A stretch of DNA of 64,000 bases from Mycobacterium sp. D16Q13 (GTDB lineage Bacteria > Actinomycetota > Actinomycetes > Mycobacteriales > Mycobacteriaceae), in assembly GCF_002013375.1 (NCBI RefSeq), contig NZ_MAEW01000001.1:310001-374000 (forward strand). The letters run 5' to 3'. The number at the start of each line of letters is the position of its first letter. The stretch's first letter is position 1. Below the pieces are notes generated by a model that was not told where the DNA came from, made no database searches, and saw only the letters and a list, made by a program, of their open reading frames with translations. A program made the position numbers and the translations under genes. Positions 20,513 through 30,379 of the stretch are shown one piece after another.

Positions 20513-21142
20513 ATGTCGACAGACCCCGCCGATATCGAAAGCATCCCGTCACGAGCCTTGGGATTGATGACGGGACCGCTGGCACTTCTCGTCGTTGGTT
20601 TCAGTTTCTTACCGTGGTGGGGCATCTCCGCGGATATCGGAACTTCGGAACCGATCACCGTCACCGGCATCGGCCGGATGACCGGCGATCCCTCGTTCGC
20701 ATCACTGTCCAGCGAGGCCGGACAACCAGGGGTCGCGAGCGCCGTCGCGGGCATTCTCATCGTGGTCATAGCAGTCATGTGGACTCGCGGCCGTTTCGGT
20801 TGCGTGCGTTCACGTCTGGTGGCGTGCGCGCTGGCCGCCTCGGCTGCCGCGCTGGCCGGTCTCGTGCCGGTATGGCAGGCGTACGTGGCGGAGAACGTTC
20901 TGGACGCCATCGGTCTGGCGTCACTGCTCAGGCTCCGGAGCCATTACGGGGACGTTCTCTTTACGTCGTACGGCGCCGCGGTCACCGGCCTCGCCGCAGT
21001 GGTGATCGCGACCCTCACCGCGGTAAGCGCGGCACGCGCGCACGCGGCTTGGCGCGTGCCGATCGCCCTTGTCGTTGGCCTCGCCGTCGGCGCGGGCCTC
21101 GCATTCGCCATCCATGCGGGCATGCCGCTGCGCCCGAGTTAG
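20513..21142 (+). CDS. Hypothetical four-TM membrane protein
   Basis: This 209-residue protein has four hydrophobic spans at about residues 18-36, 72-88, 101-120 and 145-168, and a further one near 182-200. I recognise no domain. It ends by sharing TTAG with the convergent tetR gene (21139-21142). Composition is similar to its neighbours. It lies in a stretch that does not match the Mtb order. Confidence 0.72.
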   Translation: MSTDPADIESIPSRALGLMTGPLALLVVGFSFLPWWGISADIGTSEPITVTGIGRMTGDPSFASLSSEAGQPGVASAVAGILIVVIAVMWTRGRFGCVRSRLVACALAASAAALAGLVPVWQAYVAENVLDAIGLASLLRLRSHYGDVLFTSYGAAVTGLAAVVIATLTAVSAARAHAAWRVPIALVVGLAVGAGLAFAIHAGMPLRPS

Positions 21143-21843
21143 TAACTGCGAGGCAGCGCCGCGACCAGCGTCTCGATCTGACTCCGATCCAGCACCGAGA
21201 CCGTCCCGTCGGGCAGCCCGAGAATCCGGTCGGTGGCGACGCCATAGAGCCGCTGACGCTGGACCGCGGCGTCGATCGCCTCGGCGCGCGCATGCGCATC
21301 AGGCGCGGCGATGATCCGGTGCACGGTGGCACCCATGTTGGCCGCGAAGCCCTGGATCATGTCACCGACGCCCTCGGGATCGAACGTCTCGAACACTCCC
21401 TCGGCAACCCCGCACGTGATCACCTCGGTGAGCACCGGCCGAAACTTGTCCTCCCAGATCGCCGAGATCCTGCGCAGCAGTGATTGATTCTCCGGCCGCA
21501 ACATCGACCTCATCGCCGCGATGCTCTCCGGCGCGCCGAGAGCCATCTTCACCTCGTAGCTGGCGCGCAGGCCAGCGTTCAGCCGCTCCAGCGCACCCAC
21601 CCCCTGCTCGGCGAAGACAGGCCTCAACGCCGCGAAGGCCTGATCCGCGCTGCGCTCCGACAGCGCGGCCACCAGGGCCTCCTTTGAGGAAAAGTAGTGG
21701 TAAAAGGCACCTTTCGAAATCCCGGAGGTGGCGATGAGATCGTTGAGACTCACCGTGTCGTAGCCGCGCTCGAGAAACAGGGCCATCGCCAGATCCAGCA
21801 ATTCGGTCCGGCGTACCTCCGGATGTTTCACCACACGCGGCAT
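21139..21843 (-). CDS. TetR-family transcriptional regulator
   Basis: This 234-residue protein has an N-terminal HTH (VRRTELLDLAMALFLERGYDTVSLNDLIATSGISKGAFYHYFSSKEAL, about residues 8-55) and a divergent ligand-binding C-terminal domain. It follows the membrane protein gene by 3 nt, so they form an operon. Two tandem operator-like sites at 22298-22335 upstream suggest autoregulation and control of the divergent acyl-CoA oxidase-like gene. The ligand is unknown; an acyl-CoA would suit the context. Confidence 0.9.
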   Translation of the reverse strand: MPRVVKHPEVRRTELLDLAMALFLERGYDTVSLNDLIATSGISKGAFYHYFSSKEALVAALSERSADQAFAALRPVFAEQGVGALERLNAGLRASYEVKMALGAPESIAAMRSMLRPENQSLLRRISAIWEDKFRPVLTEVITCGVAEGVFETFDPEGVGDMIQGFAANMGATVHRIIAAPDAHARAEAIDAAVQRQRLYGVATDRILGLPDGTVSVLDRSQIETLVAALPRSY

Positions 21844-21846
21844 GGG

Positions 21847-22269
21847 TCAGGGCTTCCTGATCCAGCCCACGTATGTCAGATACACGCCGATGAGCGCCAG
21901 AACCGCGAAGAAGGCACGGACCGCTCCGACCGCGGGCACCGACGCCTCAACGCCACTTTGCATCAGCTGAGGAAATGCCAGTAGCACAAATCCCCGAAGT
22001 GCCAGAAACCAGCCGAACAGCGAGATGATCACCGGCGCGAGGCCCTTCCAGTACTGGTGAAAGGCGATGATCATCAGCCCACAGAAGAGCAGCAGCGCGC
22101 CGAAGAGCCACGCCCACATGGGGTCCCTGAAGAAGCTGTCACTGAGGAAGCCGGGCCCACCCGCGCGAATCGCGATGACGGTGGTGACTATGGCGACGAA
22201 TGGACCGATCACCCGCGCAAACGCGCGCGTGCGCTGGGCCGGAACCCCCGTAGTGGGCGCGGTTGTCAT
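21847..22269 (-). CDS. Hypothetical membrane protein co-transcribed with tetR
   Basis: The protein has 140 residues and starts at ATG 22269, with AAGGAG 9 nt upstream. It shows four hydrophobic segments (FARVIGPFVAIVTTVIAIRA, WAWLFGALLLFCGLMIIAF, PVIISLFGWFLALRGFVLLAF, RAFFAVLALIGVYLTYV). No named domain is recognised. The frame is open upstream to 22665, but that part is antisense to the neighbouring dehydrogenase. Confidence 0.8.
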   Translation of the reverse strand: MTTAPTTGVPAQRTRAFARVIGPFVAIVTTVIAIRAGGPGFLSDSFFRDPMWAWLFGALLLFCGLMIIAFHQYWKGLAPVIISLFGWFLALRGFVLLAFPQLMQSGVEASVPAVGAVRAFFAVLALIGVYLTYVGWIRKP

Positions 22270-22297
22270 GACGCGAACTCCTTCCGAACGGCGTGAA

Positions 22298-22335
22298 TAG
22301 ACCACTGGTCGGTATGTTAGACCACTGGTCGGTAT
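22298..22335. promoter_or_regulatory. Tandem TetR-type operator sites
   Basis: TAGACCACTGGTCGGTAT occurs twice, at 22298-22315 and 22318-22335, with a 20-bp period (two helical turns). Each copy contains the palindromic core GACCA-C-TGGTC. The sites lie between the divergent membrane-protein/tetR operon and the acyl-CoA oxidase-like gene. Confidence 0.82.
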
Positions 22336-22396
22336 ACGCGCACGGCGTGCCGCAGAACACCGCTGCCGCCGACTCGATCTGACTAGGCTCGGATTC

Positions 22397-24346
22397 ATGG
22401 AGACCCGGACAGCACCCGCCGATGCCGACATCCTCACCTCAAACCTGCGCGTCGCACTCGACGGCCGATTTGGTCCGATACGCGACGCCGCCCGCGAATA
22501 CCTGAACCGCGCCGACCTGCTACCCGACCCGTCGCTGACGCTCAAGGAGGCGCGCGCGCGATCACTGCAGATCATGCGCGAGCTGGTTCCACACGGCTTA
22601 CCGCAGGCGGGATTCCGCACGGAGCACGGCGGCACCGGCGACGTCGGGGCCGCGATCGTCGGCATCGAAATGCTCGGCTACGCCGACCTGTCGCTCATGG
22701 TCAAGGCCGGTGTGCAGTGGGGCCTGTTCGGTGGCGCGATCGAAAATCTGGGCACCGCAAGCCATCACAAGCAGTACGTGGTCCCGCTGATCAACCTCGA
22801 TGTGCTCGGCTGTTTCGGTATGACCGAGACAGGCCACGGCTCCAATGTCCAGGCCTTGCAGACCGTTGCCACCTACGACCGCCAGACCGGCGACTTCACC
22901 CTCAACTCCGAGGGCTCGCTGGCGCGCAAGGACTACATCGGCGGCGCGGCCGAGCACGCCACCGTGGCAGCGGTTTTCGCGCAGCTCGTCACCGGCGGGC
23001 CCGGCGAGGAGGCAACCGGCCGCGGAGTGCATTGCTTTGTGGTCCCGATCCGGAGCGCGGACGGCAACGACCTGCCCGGCGTCACCACCAGCGACTGCGG
23101 ATACAAGGGCGGCCTCGCCGGGGTCGACAACGGGCGCATCGTGTTCGACAACGTGCGGGTGCCGCGCGCCAACCTGCTCAACAAATATGCGGACGTCGCC
23201 GCCGATGGCTCGTACAGCTCGCCCATCGAGAACGAGAACAAGCGGTTCTTCACCATGCTGGGCACCCTCATCCGCGGGCGGGTCAGCGTCGCCGCCACCT
23301 CGGGCGCGGCGGCCCGCAAGGCACTGACCATCGCATCGCGCTATGCCCTGGTACGCAAGCAATTCGACACTCCGGATAGCGACGACGAGGTGATCATCGC
23401 CGACTACCTGGTGCATCAGCGCAAGCTCCTGCCGTTGATCGCGCGGTCGTACGCACTCGCGTTCGCACAGAACGAACTCACCGAAGAGCTGCATGAAGTA
23501 CAGACCGCAGATGAGGTGGATGGCGACCGACAGCGCCAGCTAGAAAGCGCCGCAGCGGGTTTGAAGGCGATGACCAGCTGGCACGCCCAGAACACCATCA
23601 CCGTGTGCCGGGAGGCTTGCGGCGGCGCCGGGTACCTCGACGCCAACCAGCTCACCATTCTGCGGCGCGATATCGACGTGTTCACCACCTTCGAGGGTGA
23701 TAACACCGTGCTCACCCAGCTGGTGGCTAAGGAACTCCTGTCGGCCTACGGCGAGGACGTACGCGGCCTCAACGCCGTGGGCTGGACCCGGTTTATCGCA
23801 AGCATGGCCCGCGACGTGATCCTGGAGCGCTCCGCGGCACGGCAGGTCATCCAGACCATCCTGGACTCCTCCGACGAGGACGTCGAGGAATCCGAGCTGA
23901 GCAACCGCGGCACCCAGCTGCGGCTGCTGCGCAACCGCGAGGACCACCTGCTGCGCACTGCGGCCACCCGGATGCAGCGCGCACAATCCGATGACGAGGA
24001 TCCGTTCGAGGTCTTCAACTCCGCGCAGGACCACATCCTCAAGGTCGGCTCCGCGCACACCGAGCGGGTGGTGCTGGAGTCCTTCATCGAGGCCATCGAC
24101 AGCTGCGACAGCAAATCGGCACAAGAGCTGCTGGAAAAGCTATGCGACCTGTTTGTATACAGCGTGCTCGAGACCGACCTGTCCTGGTTCCTCATGCACC
24201 GGCATGTTTCGACCGAACGGGCGAAGGCCATCAGACGCGGGGTCAACCAACTGTGCGAGGAGCTGCGCCCCCATTTGCGCACCCTGGTGGACGCTTTCGG
24301 AATTCCCGAGGCGCTGCTCACCACGGAGATGATCGCCGAGAACTAG
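22397..24346 (+). CDS. Acyl-CoA oxidase/dehydrogenase family protein
   Basis: This 649-residue protein is longer than ordinary acyl-CoA dehydrogenases and close to acyl-CoA oxidases. The [13 protein letters not shown] motif (FAD/substrate region) and [13 protein letters not shown], with the probable catalytic base E433, are oxidase-like features. It likely oxidises acyl-CoA at C2-C3; whether electrons go to oxygen or an ETF is not decidable here. It is divergent from a TetR operon across tandem operators. The stop overlaps the convergent lpqB end by 4 nt. Confidence 0.9.
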   Translation: METRTAPADADILTSNLRVALDGRFGPIRDAAREYLNRADLLPDPSLTLKEARARSLQIMRELVPHGLPQAGFRTEHGGTGDVGAAIVGIEMLGYADLSLMVKAGVQWGLFGGAIENLGTASHHKQYVVPLINLDVLGCFGMTETGHGSNVQALQTVATYDRQTGDFTLNSEGSLARKDYIGGAAEHATVAAVFAQLVTGGPGEEATGRGVHCFVVPIRSADGNDLPGVTTSDCGYKGGLAGVDNGRIVFDNVRVPRANLLNKYADVAADGSYSSPIENENKRFFTMLGTLIRGRVSVAATSGAAARKALTIASRYALVRKQFDTPDSDDEVIIADYLVHQRKLLPLIARSYALAFAQNELTEELHEVQTADEVDGDRQRQLESAAAGLKAMTSWHAQNTITVCREACGGAGYLDANQLTILRRDIDVFTTFEGDNTVLTQLVAKELLSAYGEDVRGLNAVGWTRFIASMARDVILERSAARQVIQTILDSSDEDVEESELSNRGTQLRLLRNREDHLLRTAATRMQRAQSDDEDPFEVFNSAQDHILKVGSAHTERVVLESFIEAIDSCDSKSAQELLEKLCDLFVYSVLETDLSWFLMHRHVSTERAKAIRRGVNQLCEELRPHLRTLVDAFGIPEALLTTEMIAEN

Positions 24347-26094
24347 CCCGTCAGTACGGGAATCGCCTGCGGCGTCATGAGTGGACGCACCTCGATCCAC
24401 CGCTCCTCCGGTGTGCCCAGTCCTGTCAGCTGCAGCACGCCACGCGCATCGGCGATGTAGATGATCGCCGGCGAGGCCACAATCGTCGATACCGGAGTCA
24501 ACAGATTGCGGTCGTCCAGATCGGAGTTCACTCCGTCGAGATTCACGTTGGCCACCAGGTGCGACCCGTCGTTGCGGGCCACCGCGATGTCGTCACCGGT
24601 GCGCCAGGCCAGCGACACCGCGGAGTTTCCGAGACCAAAACCAAGACGGCGCGGGTGCACCAGCGCGTAATCACCACTGTCGGTTTGCAGAACCGTCGCC
24701 ATGATCACCTGGCCGTCGATGATCATGGCGGCACGCGTGCCGTCGCGTGACAACGCCAGCTCGGTGATCTGCCCCTTGTACTTCTGTGCCACCGCCGATG
24801 ATTCGACAGGCAACACCGCCACCATGGACGTGGTGGCCTCCTGGATGACCCTGACCACCCGGCCACCATCGATAACCACCCACACCGCGTCGTCAAGGGC
24901 CCAGGTCGGGCGGGTCAACGTCTTACCGCCGACCGCCTCGCTGCCGTTCGCGCCGTTCGCGCCCACCCACATCGACATCAGCGGATCTTCTCCGGCCTGC
25001 ACCCGGATCACCGACGCAACCTGACGCCCGCTGCGCGACAGCGCCGCCGACACCTGGCTTCCCACTTGACCGAACGATCCGCGCACCGGCGTTGCCGTGT
25101 CACGGTCAACGGTCACCAGCGATCCATTCAGCAGTCCGTAAAGGCCCACCCCTGCGCCCTCCGACGCACCGGGGTCGGTCGATGCGACGTTCTGCGTGCT
25201 CCAGCCCTGTGCGAACTGCTCATCCAGCGGAGCACCATTGACCTGCAGGACGTACGGCCCGGCGATGCCGGCCCGCGACAGCGTCCAAATCACCTGCGCG
25301 GCAAGGAACTGGCGGGTCCGCTGATCCGGTGTCAGATCGCCTTCCAGCTCGACCCGCACGCCGCCGTACCCGCGCCCCACGTCCACCCTGCTGCCATCGG
25401 CGCGTGTCACGGGGCCTCGCAACCGCAGGCCGTTCAGGTGATTACGCACCGCCCCGGCCAGTTCCGGTCGCGGACCGGATAAGAGTTTGTACACCAGCTC
25501 GGTGGCCAGCGAATCGGGGTCATTGACCGCCACATAGCGCGGATCGGGCACCACGGTGCGCCCGGCCGGGTCCGCGAAGTACACGGTGTAGCGCCGATAG
25601 GTGGCCTGGAACTGCGCCCAGTCCAGGAAGACCCCATTGGGTAGCGAGTCGATTCGCCACTCGCCGTTGACCTTGACCAACGTGAACTGGGGATCTTGGG
25701 TATCCCCTTGAGCGGTCTCGAACACCCCGACATCGGACAAGGTGCCCAGTTTGTTGGCGCGCACATTGATCGTCCACCGGTCGAGGCCGCGCTGGTCGGC
25801 GAATATCGGCGACTCGATGAGCACCGCGTCGCCCGCGTCATCCCATGTCCGCGAGCCGGATTCGGTAAGGAACTGCCGGGCGGCCCGGTGCCTGTTCAAC
25901 GGTTCGGCGGTGGCCTTCAAGAACTCGCGCAACACCGTCTCGGGCTCCATCCCCGGTGTGGGTGCCGGCACCCCCGGCGGCAGCGGTCGCTGCACCGTTC
26001 CGATGGCCCGCGGAGAAGAGGACGACGGCACCCCGGCGCAGCCGGTGATCCCCAGTGCCACCGCGATGAGGGCGGCGGCCACCTTGCGGCGCAT
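24343..26094 (-). CDS. lpqB: Lipoprotein LpqB, partner of MtrB
   Basis: The protein has 583 residues. A lipoprotein signal peptide ([19 protein letters not shown]) puts the lipidated cysteine at residue 19. A GerMN-like domain lies near residues 190-290, followed by a beta-propeller-like C-terminal region. In mycobacteria LpqB interacts with the extracellular part of MtrB and affects MtrA signalling. The ATG overlaps the mtrB stop by 1 nt. It matches Rv3244c. Confidence 0.95.
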   Translation of the reverse strand: MRRKVAAALIAVALGITGCAGVPSSSSPRAIGTVQRPLPPGVPAPTPGMEPETVLREFLKATAEPLNRHRAARQFLTESGSRTWDDAGDAVLIESPIFADQRGLDRWTINVRANKLGTLSDVGVFETAQGDTQDPQFTLVKVNGEWRIDSLPNGVFLDWAQFQATYRRYTVYFADPAGRTVVPDPRYVAVNDPDSLATELVYKLLSGPRPELAGAVRNHLNGLRLRGPVTRADGSRVDVGRGYGGVRVELEGDLTPDQRTRQFLAAQVIWTLSRAGIAGPYVLQVNGAPLDEQFAQGWSTQNVASTDPGASEGAGVGLYGLLNGSLVTVDRDTATPVRGSFGQVGSQVSAALSRSGRQVASVIRVQAGEDPLMSMWVGANGANGSEAVGGKTLTRPTWALDDAVWVVIDGGRVVRVIQEATTSMVAVLPVESSAVAQKYKGQITELALSRDGTRAAMIIDGQVIMATVLQTDSGDYALVHPRRLGFGLGNSAVSLAWRTGDDIAVARNDGSHLVANVNLDGVNSDLDDRNLLTPVSTIVASPAIIYIADARGVLQLTGLGTPEERWIEVRPLMTPQAIPVLTG

Positions 26095-27821
26095 CAGGAC
26101 GACTCCCGTACGTGTTCGGCCTTGGTACCCGGGGTGCGCATCGGCGTGGTCTCCTGCTCCCCCGGTTGGGTTCCCCGCTCCGCCGGTTGCGTTCCCCGCG
26201 AAACCGGCCTGCGCATAGCAGCACTCGGACGGCTCACCGGGTTCAGTGGAAGGGGGCTCGTCGTCACCTTATGCCCGCGAACCAACGGCACCGTCAACCG
26301 GAACAGTGCCCCGTTGCCCGGTTCGCCCCACGCCTCCAGGCGTCCCTGGTGCAACCGAGCGTCCTCGACGCTGATCGCCAAACCGAGTCCGGTGCCCCCG
26401 GAATGCCGCTTACGCGACGGATCGGCACGCCAGAACCTGTTGAACACCAGTTTTTCCTCGCCGGGGCGCAGACCGACTCCGCGATCTCGCACGGTGACGG
26501 CAACGCTGTCGACATCGGCGGCCATCCGGATGGTGACGGGCTTGTGCTCGCTGTGGTCGATCGCGTTGGCAACCAGGTTGCGCAGAATCCGTTCCACGCG
26601 ACGGGGATCCACCTCAGCGATGATCTCGCTGTCGGGCATGTCTAGCTCCACCACGGTGTCCAGCTCGTCGGCGAGGTGTTTGACCGAGGCCACCACGGTT
26701 TTGACGGTGTCACGCAGGTCCACCTGCTCCACGGCGAGTTCGGCCACACCGGCGTCGTGCCGGGAGATTTCCAGCAGATCGGCCAACAGTGTTTCGAACC
26801 GGTCCAGCTCATTGGTCATCAGCTCGGCGGAACGCTGCAGCGCCGGGTCAAGCTCTTCGCGGTTGTCGTAGATGAGATCGGCCGCCATCCGCACCGTGGT
26901 CAATGGGGTGCGCAGTTCATGGCTGACGTCAGAGGTGAAGCGGCGCTGCAGGTTTCCAAACTCTTCGAGCTGAGTGATCTCGCGTGAGAGGCTCTCGGCC
27001 ATGTCGTTGAACGACACCGCGAGCCGCGCCATGTCGTCGACACCGCGTACCGGCATGCGTTCGGACAGATGCCCTTCGGCGAACCGCTCGGCAATGCGGG
27101 AGGCCGACCGCACCGGCAGCACCACCTGACGGGCGACCAACAGCGCGGCGGCGGCCAGGAGCGCCAGCAGCACCAGACCACCGGTCACCATGGTTCCGCG
27201 CACCAGCGAAATGGTGCTTTCCTCGCTCGACAACGGGAAGACCAGGTACAGCTCGAGCGCGGTGACCTTCGACGTGGTCGGCGAACCGATGACGAGGGCC
27301 TTCCCCGAGAAGCTCTCGGTGTGCACGGTCGAGTACTGATAACTGACCTGGCCGGCCTTCACGAATTCGCGCAGCGGGCCCGGGATCTGAGTGGCAGGCC
27401 CCGACGATGTCGCCTCGCGGGGTCCGTCACCGGGAACCAGCAGGACGGCGTCGAATGCCCCAGCGCCGCCGCCCTCGGAGCCCTTACTGCCGTTCAGCAG
27501 TTGGTTACGCGCCAGCTCCAGGCTGCTTTGTAGTGAACGGGTTTCCTCGCCGCCGACATCATCGCTGACGATGACCCGCGCACGTTCCATCTCCTCCGTC
27601 GCGACCCGAATCTTCGATTCCAGGATCCGATCGGTCACCTGGCTCGTGAGCACAAATCCCAGGATCAGGATGACCAGGGAGGACAGCGCCAAATTGGACA
27701 CCACCACCCGCACCTGCAGGGAACGGCGCCAGGTGAACCCGACCGCTCGACTCAGTGCCTTCAGTCCGCGTATCAGTGGTGCCGATCGCCGCTGAATGCG
27801 CCGCTTCGAGCTGAAGATCAC
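26094..27821 (-). CDS. mtrB: Sensor histidine kinase MtrB
   Basis: The protein has 575 residues. TM1 spans about 37-60 and TM2 about 210-230, with an extracytoplasmic loop between them. HAMP covers about 231-285, the phosphoacceptor is H301 in [14 protein letters not shown], and the C-terminal HATPase region includes [10 protein letters not shown] and GTGLGLAIS. It phosphorylates MtrA and responds to cell-division and envelope cues. Its ATG overlaps the mtrA stop by 4 nt. It matches Rv3245c. Confidence 0.96.
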   Translation of the reverse strand: MIFSSKRRIQRRSAPLIRGLKALSRAVGFTWRRSLQVRVVVSNLALSSLVILILGFVLTSQVTDRILESKIRVATEEMERARVIVSDDVGGEETRSLQSSLELARNQLLNGSKGSEGGGAGAFDAVLLVPGDGPREATSSGPATQIPGPLREFVKAGQVSYQYSTVHTESFSGKALVIGSPTTSKVTALELYLVFPLSSEESTISLVRGTMVTGGLVLLALLAAAALLVARQVVLPVRSASRIAERFAEGHLSERMPVRGVDDMARLAVSFNDMAESLSREITQLEEFGNLQRRFTSDVSHELRTPLTTVRMAADLIYDNREELDPALQRSAELMTNELDRFETLLADLLEISRHDAGVAELAVEQVDLRDTVKTVVASVKHLADELDTVVELDMPDSEIIAEVDPRRVERILRNLVANAIDHSEHKPVTIRMAADVDSVAVTVRDRGVGLRPGEEKLVFNRFWRADPSRKRHSGGTGLGLAISVEDARLHQGRLEAWGEPGNGALFRLTVPLVRGHKVTTSPLPLNPVSRPSAAMRRPVSRGTQPAERGTQPGEQETTPMRTPGTKAEHVRESS

Positions 27822-28504
27822 GGGGGTCCGGCCTTATATCCCACTCCTCGAACGGTCAACACCACGGTCGGATTCTCGGGATCCTTCTCGACCTTCGCCC
27901 GCAGCCGCTGCACGTGGACGTTCACCAGCCGGGTATCGGCCGGGTGACGGTAACCCCACACCTGTTCGAGCAGCACATCACGAGTAAACACCTGGCGCGG
28001 TTTGCGTGCCAGCGCCACCAGCAGGTCGAACTCCAGCGGGGTCAACGAGATCTGCTCGCCCTCGCGCGTCACCTTGTGCGCGGGCACATCGATGTCGATG
28101 CCCGCGATGTTCAGCAGCTCGGCGGGTTCGTCGTCGTTGCGCCGCAACCGGGCACGGATGCGGGCGACGAGTTCCTTGGGTTTGAACGGCTTCATGATGT
28201 AGTCGTCGGCACCGGACTCCAGGCCGAGCACCACATCGACGGTGTCGGTCTTGGCGGTGAGCATGACGATCGGCACACCGGAATCGGAACGCAGCACCCG
28301 GCATACGTCGATGCCATTCATCCCGGGCAGCATGAGGTCCAACAGAACCAGATCGGGACGCAGCTCGCGAACGGCGGTGAGCGCCTGGGTACCGTCGCTC
28401 ACCACTGCCGTCTCGAAGCCCTCCCCGCGCAACACGATGGTGAGCATCTCTGCCAATGACGCGTCATCGTCGACAACAAGGATCCTTTGCCTCATAGATC
28501 CCAT
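27818..28504 (-). CDS. mtrA: Response regulator MtrA
   Basis: The protein has 228 residues, nearly identical to Mtb MtrA (Rv3246c). The phosphorylation site is D56 in [10 protein letters not shown], and the OmpR-type winged-helix C-terminal domain includes the recognition helix region [24 protein letters not shown]. MtrA controls dnaA, cell-wall hydrolases and division genes. The ATG at 28504 gives MGSMRQR, matching the Mtb length. A TTG at 28525 is an alternative start. An inverted GTCAC repeat lies directly upstream. Confidence 0.97.
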   Translation of the reverse strand: MGSMRQRILVVDDDASLAEMLTIVLRGEGFETAVVSDGTQALTAVRELRPDLVLLDLMLPGMNGIDVCRVLRSDSGVPIVMLTAKTDTVDVVLGLESGADDYIMKPFKPKELVARIRARLRRNDDEPAELLNIAGIDIDVPAHKVTREGEQISLTPLEFDLLVALARKPRQVFTRDVLLEQVWGYRHPADTRLVNVHVQRLRAKVEKDPENPTVVLTVRGVGYKAGPP

Positions 28505-28506
28505 CG

Positions 28507-28524
28507 TGTCACTAGATCGTGACA
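28507..28524. promoter_or_regulatory. Inverted GTCAC half-sites at the mtrA start
   Basis: TGTCAC (28507-28512) and GTGACA (28519-28524) flank TAGATC, only 2 nt before the mtrA ATG. GTCAC is the core half-site I recall for MtrA, usually as direct repeats. The site could serve autoregulation or fold as an mRNA hairpin over the start. Confidence 0.45.
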
Positions 28525-28555
28525 AAACCGGGGTACCAAGGGGGCGAGTTGCGAA

Positions 28556-30094
28556 CTAGTCTCCGGCGAGCTGCGCGCGGACCTTGAACTTCTGGATCTT
28601 GCCGGTGGCGGTTCTGGGTAAAGCGTCGACGAACTCGACACGTTTGGGGCACTTGTATCCGGCCAGATGCTCCCGGCAGTGCGCGACGAGATCCGGTCCC
28701 GTGGGCGGATCGGCCCCTGGGGCCGCCTCGGCGATCACCACCACCGCAGTCACCAGCTCGCCCCACTTCTCGTCGGGCACGCCAACGACCGCGGCCTCCC
28801 GAACCCCCGGATGAGATATCAGCGCGTCTTCCACTTCGATGGACGACACGTTCTCGCCGCCGGTAATGATGATGTCTTTCTTGCGGTCCGAGATGCTGAG
28901 GTAACCCTCGGACATCGATCCGCGGTCACCGGTGTGAAACCAATTGCCTGCCAACGCTTCCGTGGTGGCTTCCGGCTGGTCCCAGTAACCGTCGAGATTC
29001 GTGTTCGACTGAGTGAGCACCTCGCCATCCTCGGCGATCGACACCCGGACACCGATCGCCGGGGCTCCCGCGCGGCCCAGCATGCGCGCCTGCTGACGGT
29101 CGTCGAGGTCGGCCCATTCTGACCGAAACCGATTCATCGTGATGAGCGGCGCGGTTTCGGTAAGTCCATAAATCTGGATGAATTCCCAGCCGAGCTCGGC
29201 ACGCACCCGGGCGATCGTGCGCGTCGGAGGCGGCGCTCCCGCGACGATGATCCGGACCCGGCCCCGGCCCGGAATAGGCCCCTGCCAACGCGCCGCGGCA
29301 TCCAGAACGGAATCGACGACCGTTGGCGCCGCGCACATCACGGTGACACCGTGTTCCTGCACGCGTCGCAGAATCTCGTCTCCGTCGACCTTGCGCAGCA
29401 CGATGTGCCGGCCACCCATTCCGGTCGCCGCGTACGGCCAACCCCAGCCGTTGCAGTGGAACATCGGCAATGTGTGCAGCAGAACATCGTCGTCACGCAG
29501 CGTGGCATGCAACCCGAAAACGACTGCGTTGATCCAGATGTTGCGGTGAGTGAGTTGCACACCCTTGGGCCGGCTCGTGGTTCCTGAGGTGTAATTCAAA
29601 GTGGCGGTGTCTGATTCGGTGCACGACCAGGGTCTCGGATCCGCGATATGTGGCGAGCCGGTTTCACCGAATATCGCGGCGTCATCCTCTCCCAACACGA
29701 AGTTGTGGGGGGCGCGCACGGTATCCAGCAGGCCGCGCACCTCCGGGTCCACTATCAGCACCGAGGCGCGCGAATGCTCGATGATGTATTCGATCTCGGC
29801 GGGCGCCAAGCGAAAGTTGATGGGCACCAGGATCCGTCCCCACCCGGACACCCCAAAGAACGAGGTGAGCAGTCGCGCACTGTTCTGAGAGACGATCGCC
29901 ACGCGCTCCCCTGGTCCGACGCCGAGATCATCGAGCGCCGCGGCTTGCCCACGTGCCCGCGCGGCGAGCTGCCGGTAGCTCAACGCTCCCCAGGAGGGCG
30001 CCGGTTGCGCCGGCTCGTCGACTACCCCGACACGGTCGGGATAGACCAGCTCGGCACGGTCCAGAAAATCTCGCACACTCAGGTCGAAGAACAC
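28556..30094 (-). CDS. AMP-dependent acyl-CoA ligase (FadD-type)
   Basis: The protein has 512 residues from GTG 30094, which has GCAGGA about 8 nt upstream. The AMP-binding P-loop is YTSGTTSRPKGVQLTH, with further motifs GLTETAPL, GNWFHTGDRG, ISDRKKDIIITGGENV and the C-terminal catalytic lysine in RTATGKIQKF. It activates a carboxylic acid, probably a fatty acid, to its CoA ester. It is inserted between mtrA and tmk, which are adjacent in Mtb. It is divergent from the MgtC-type gene. Confidence 0.93.
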   Translation of the reverse strand: MFFDLSVRDFLDRAELVYPDRVGVVDEPAQPAPSWGALSYRQLAARARGQAAALDDLGVGPGERVAIVSQNSARLLTSFFGVSGWGRILVPINFRLAPAEIEYIIEHSRASVLIVDPEVRGLLDTVRAPHNFVLGEDDAAIFGETGSPHIADPRPWSCTESDTATLNYTSGTTSRPKGVQLTHRNIWINAVVFGLHATLRDDDVLLHTLPMFHCNGWGWPYAATGMGGRHIVLRKVDGDEILRRVQEHGVTVMCAAPTVVDSVLDAAARWQGPIPGRGRVRIIVAGAPPPTRTIARVRAELGWEFIQIYGLTETAPLITMNRFRSEWADLDDRQQARMLGRAGAPAIGVRVSIAEDGEVLTQSNTNLDGYWDQPEATTEALAGNWFHTGDRGSMSEGYLSISDRKKDIIITGGENVSSIEVEDALISHPGVREAAVVGVPDEKWGELVTAVVVIAEAAPGADPPTGPDLVAHCREHLAGYKCPKRVEFVDALPRTATGKIQKFKVRAQLAGD

Positions 30095-30235
30095 GCACCA
30101 ATCCTGCCGTCCCGCTCCCCATGTGGCGTGGATATCCACGAAGCGCGGGGACATCTTGCCGGTCACTGGTGGACGGGTGTTTAATGAGGGCGCTTTGTTC
30201 AGCAGTGGTTCATGTGCGCTTTGCGCCAGCGCCTA

Positions 30236-30292
30236 GGAGGTGACGCGACTATGTCCGATAGTCAACCTCCGAGTATCCACAGCGCCTTCTAA
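30236..30292 (+). promoter_or_regulatory. Candidate leader uORF and hairpin upstream of the MgtC-type gene
   Basis: An ORF of 13 residues (MSDSQPPSIHSAF, 30251-30292) has a strong SD, GGAGG at 30236-30240, 10 nt before its ATG. The SD pairs with ACCTCC (30265-30270) inside the Pro-Pro codons, and GACTAT (30247-30252) pairs with ATAGTC (30258-30263), so SD and start codon can be sequestered. A second hairpin (30327-30347) lies between the uORF and the main start. Proline-containing leader peptides control mgtA/mgtC in enterobacteria; the parallel here is inference. Confidence 0.5.
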
Positions 30293-30379
30293 CGCAGACC
30301 CGGGTTGCGCTCGAAGGCGCTCTTGTTGCACCACACATGTGTGTGCACTCGAAGCCACTGCGAGAGAACAGGACCCTTC

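Noticed and set aside
20494..21483. Plus-strand ORF of 329 codons across the four-TM gene and tetR
   Set aside because: It is arginine-rich and low in complexity, and it overlaps two better-supported genes in other frames.
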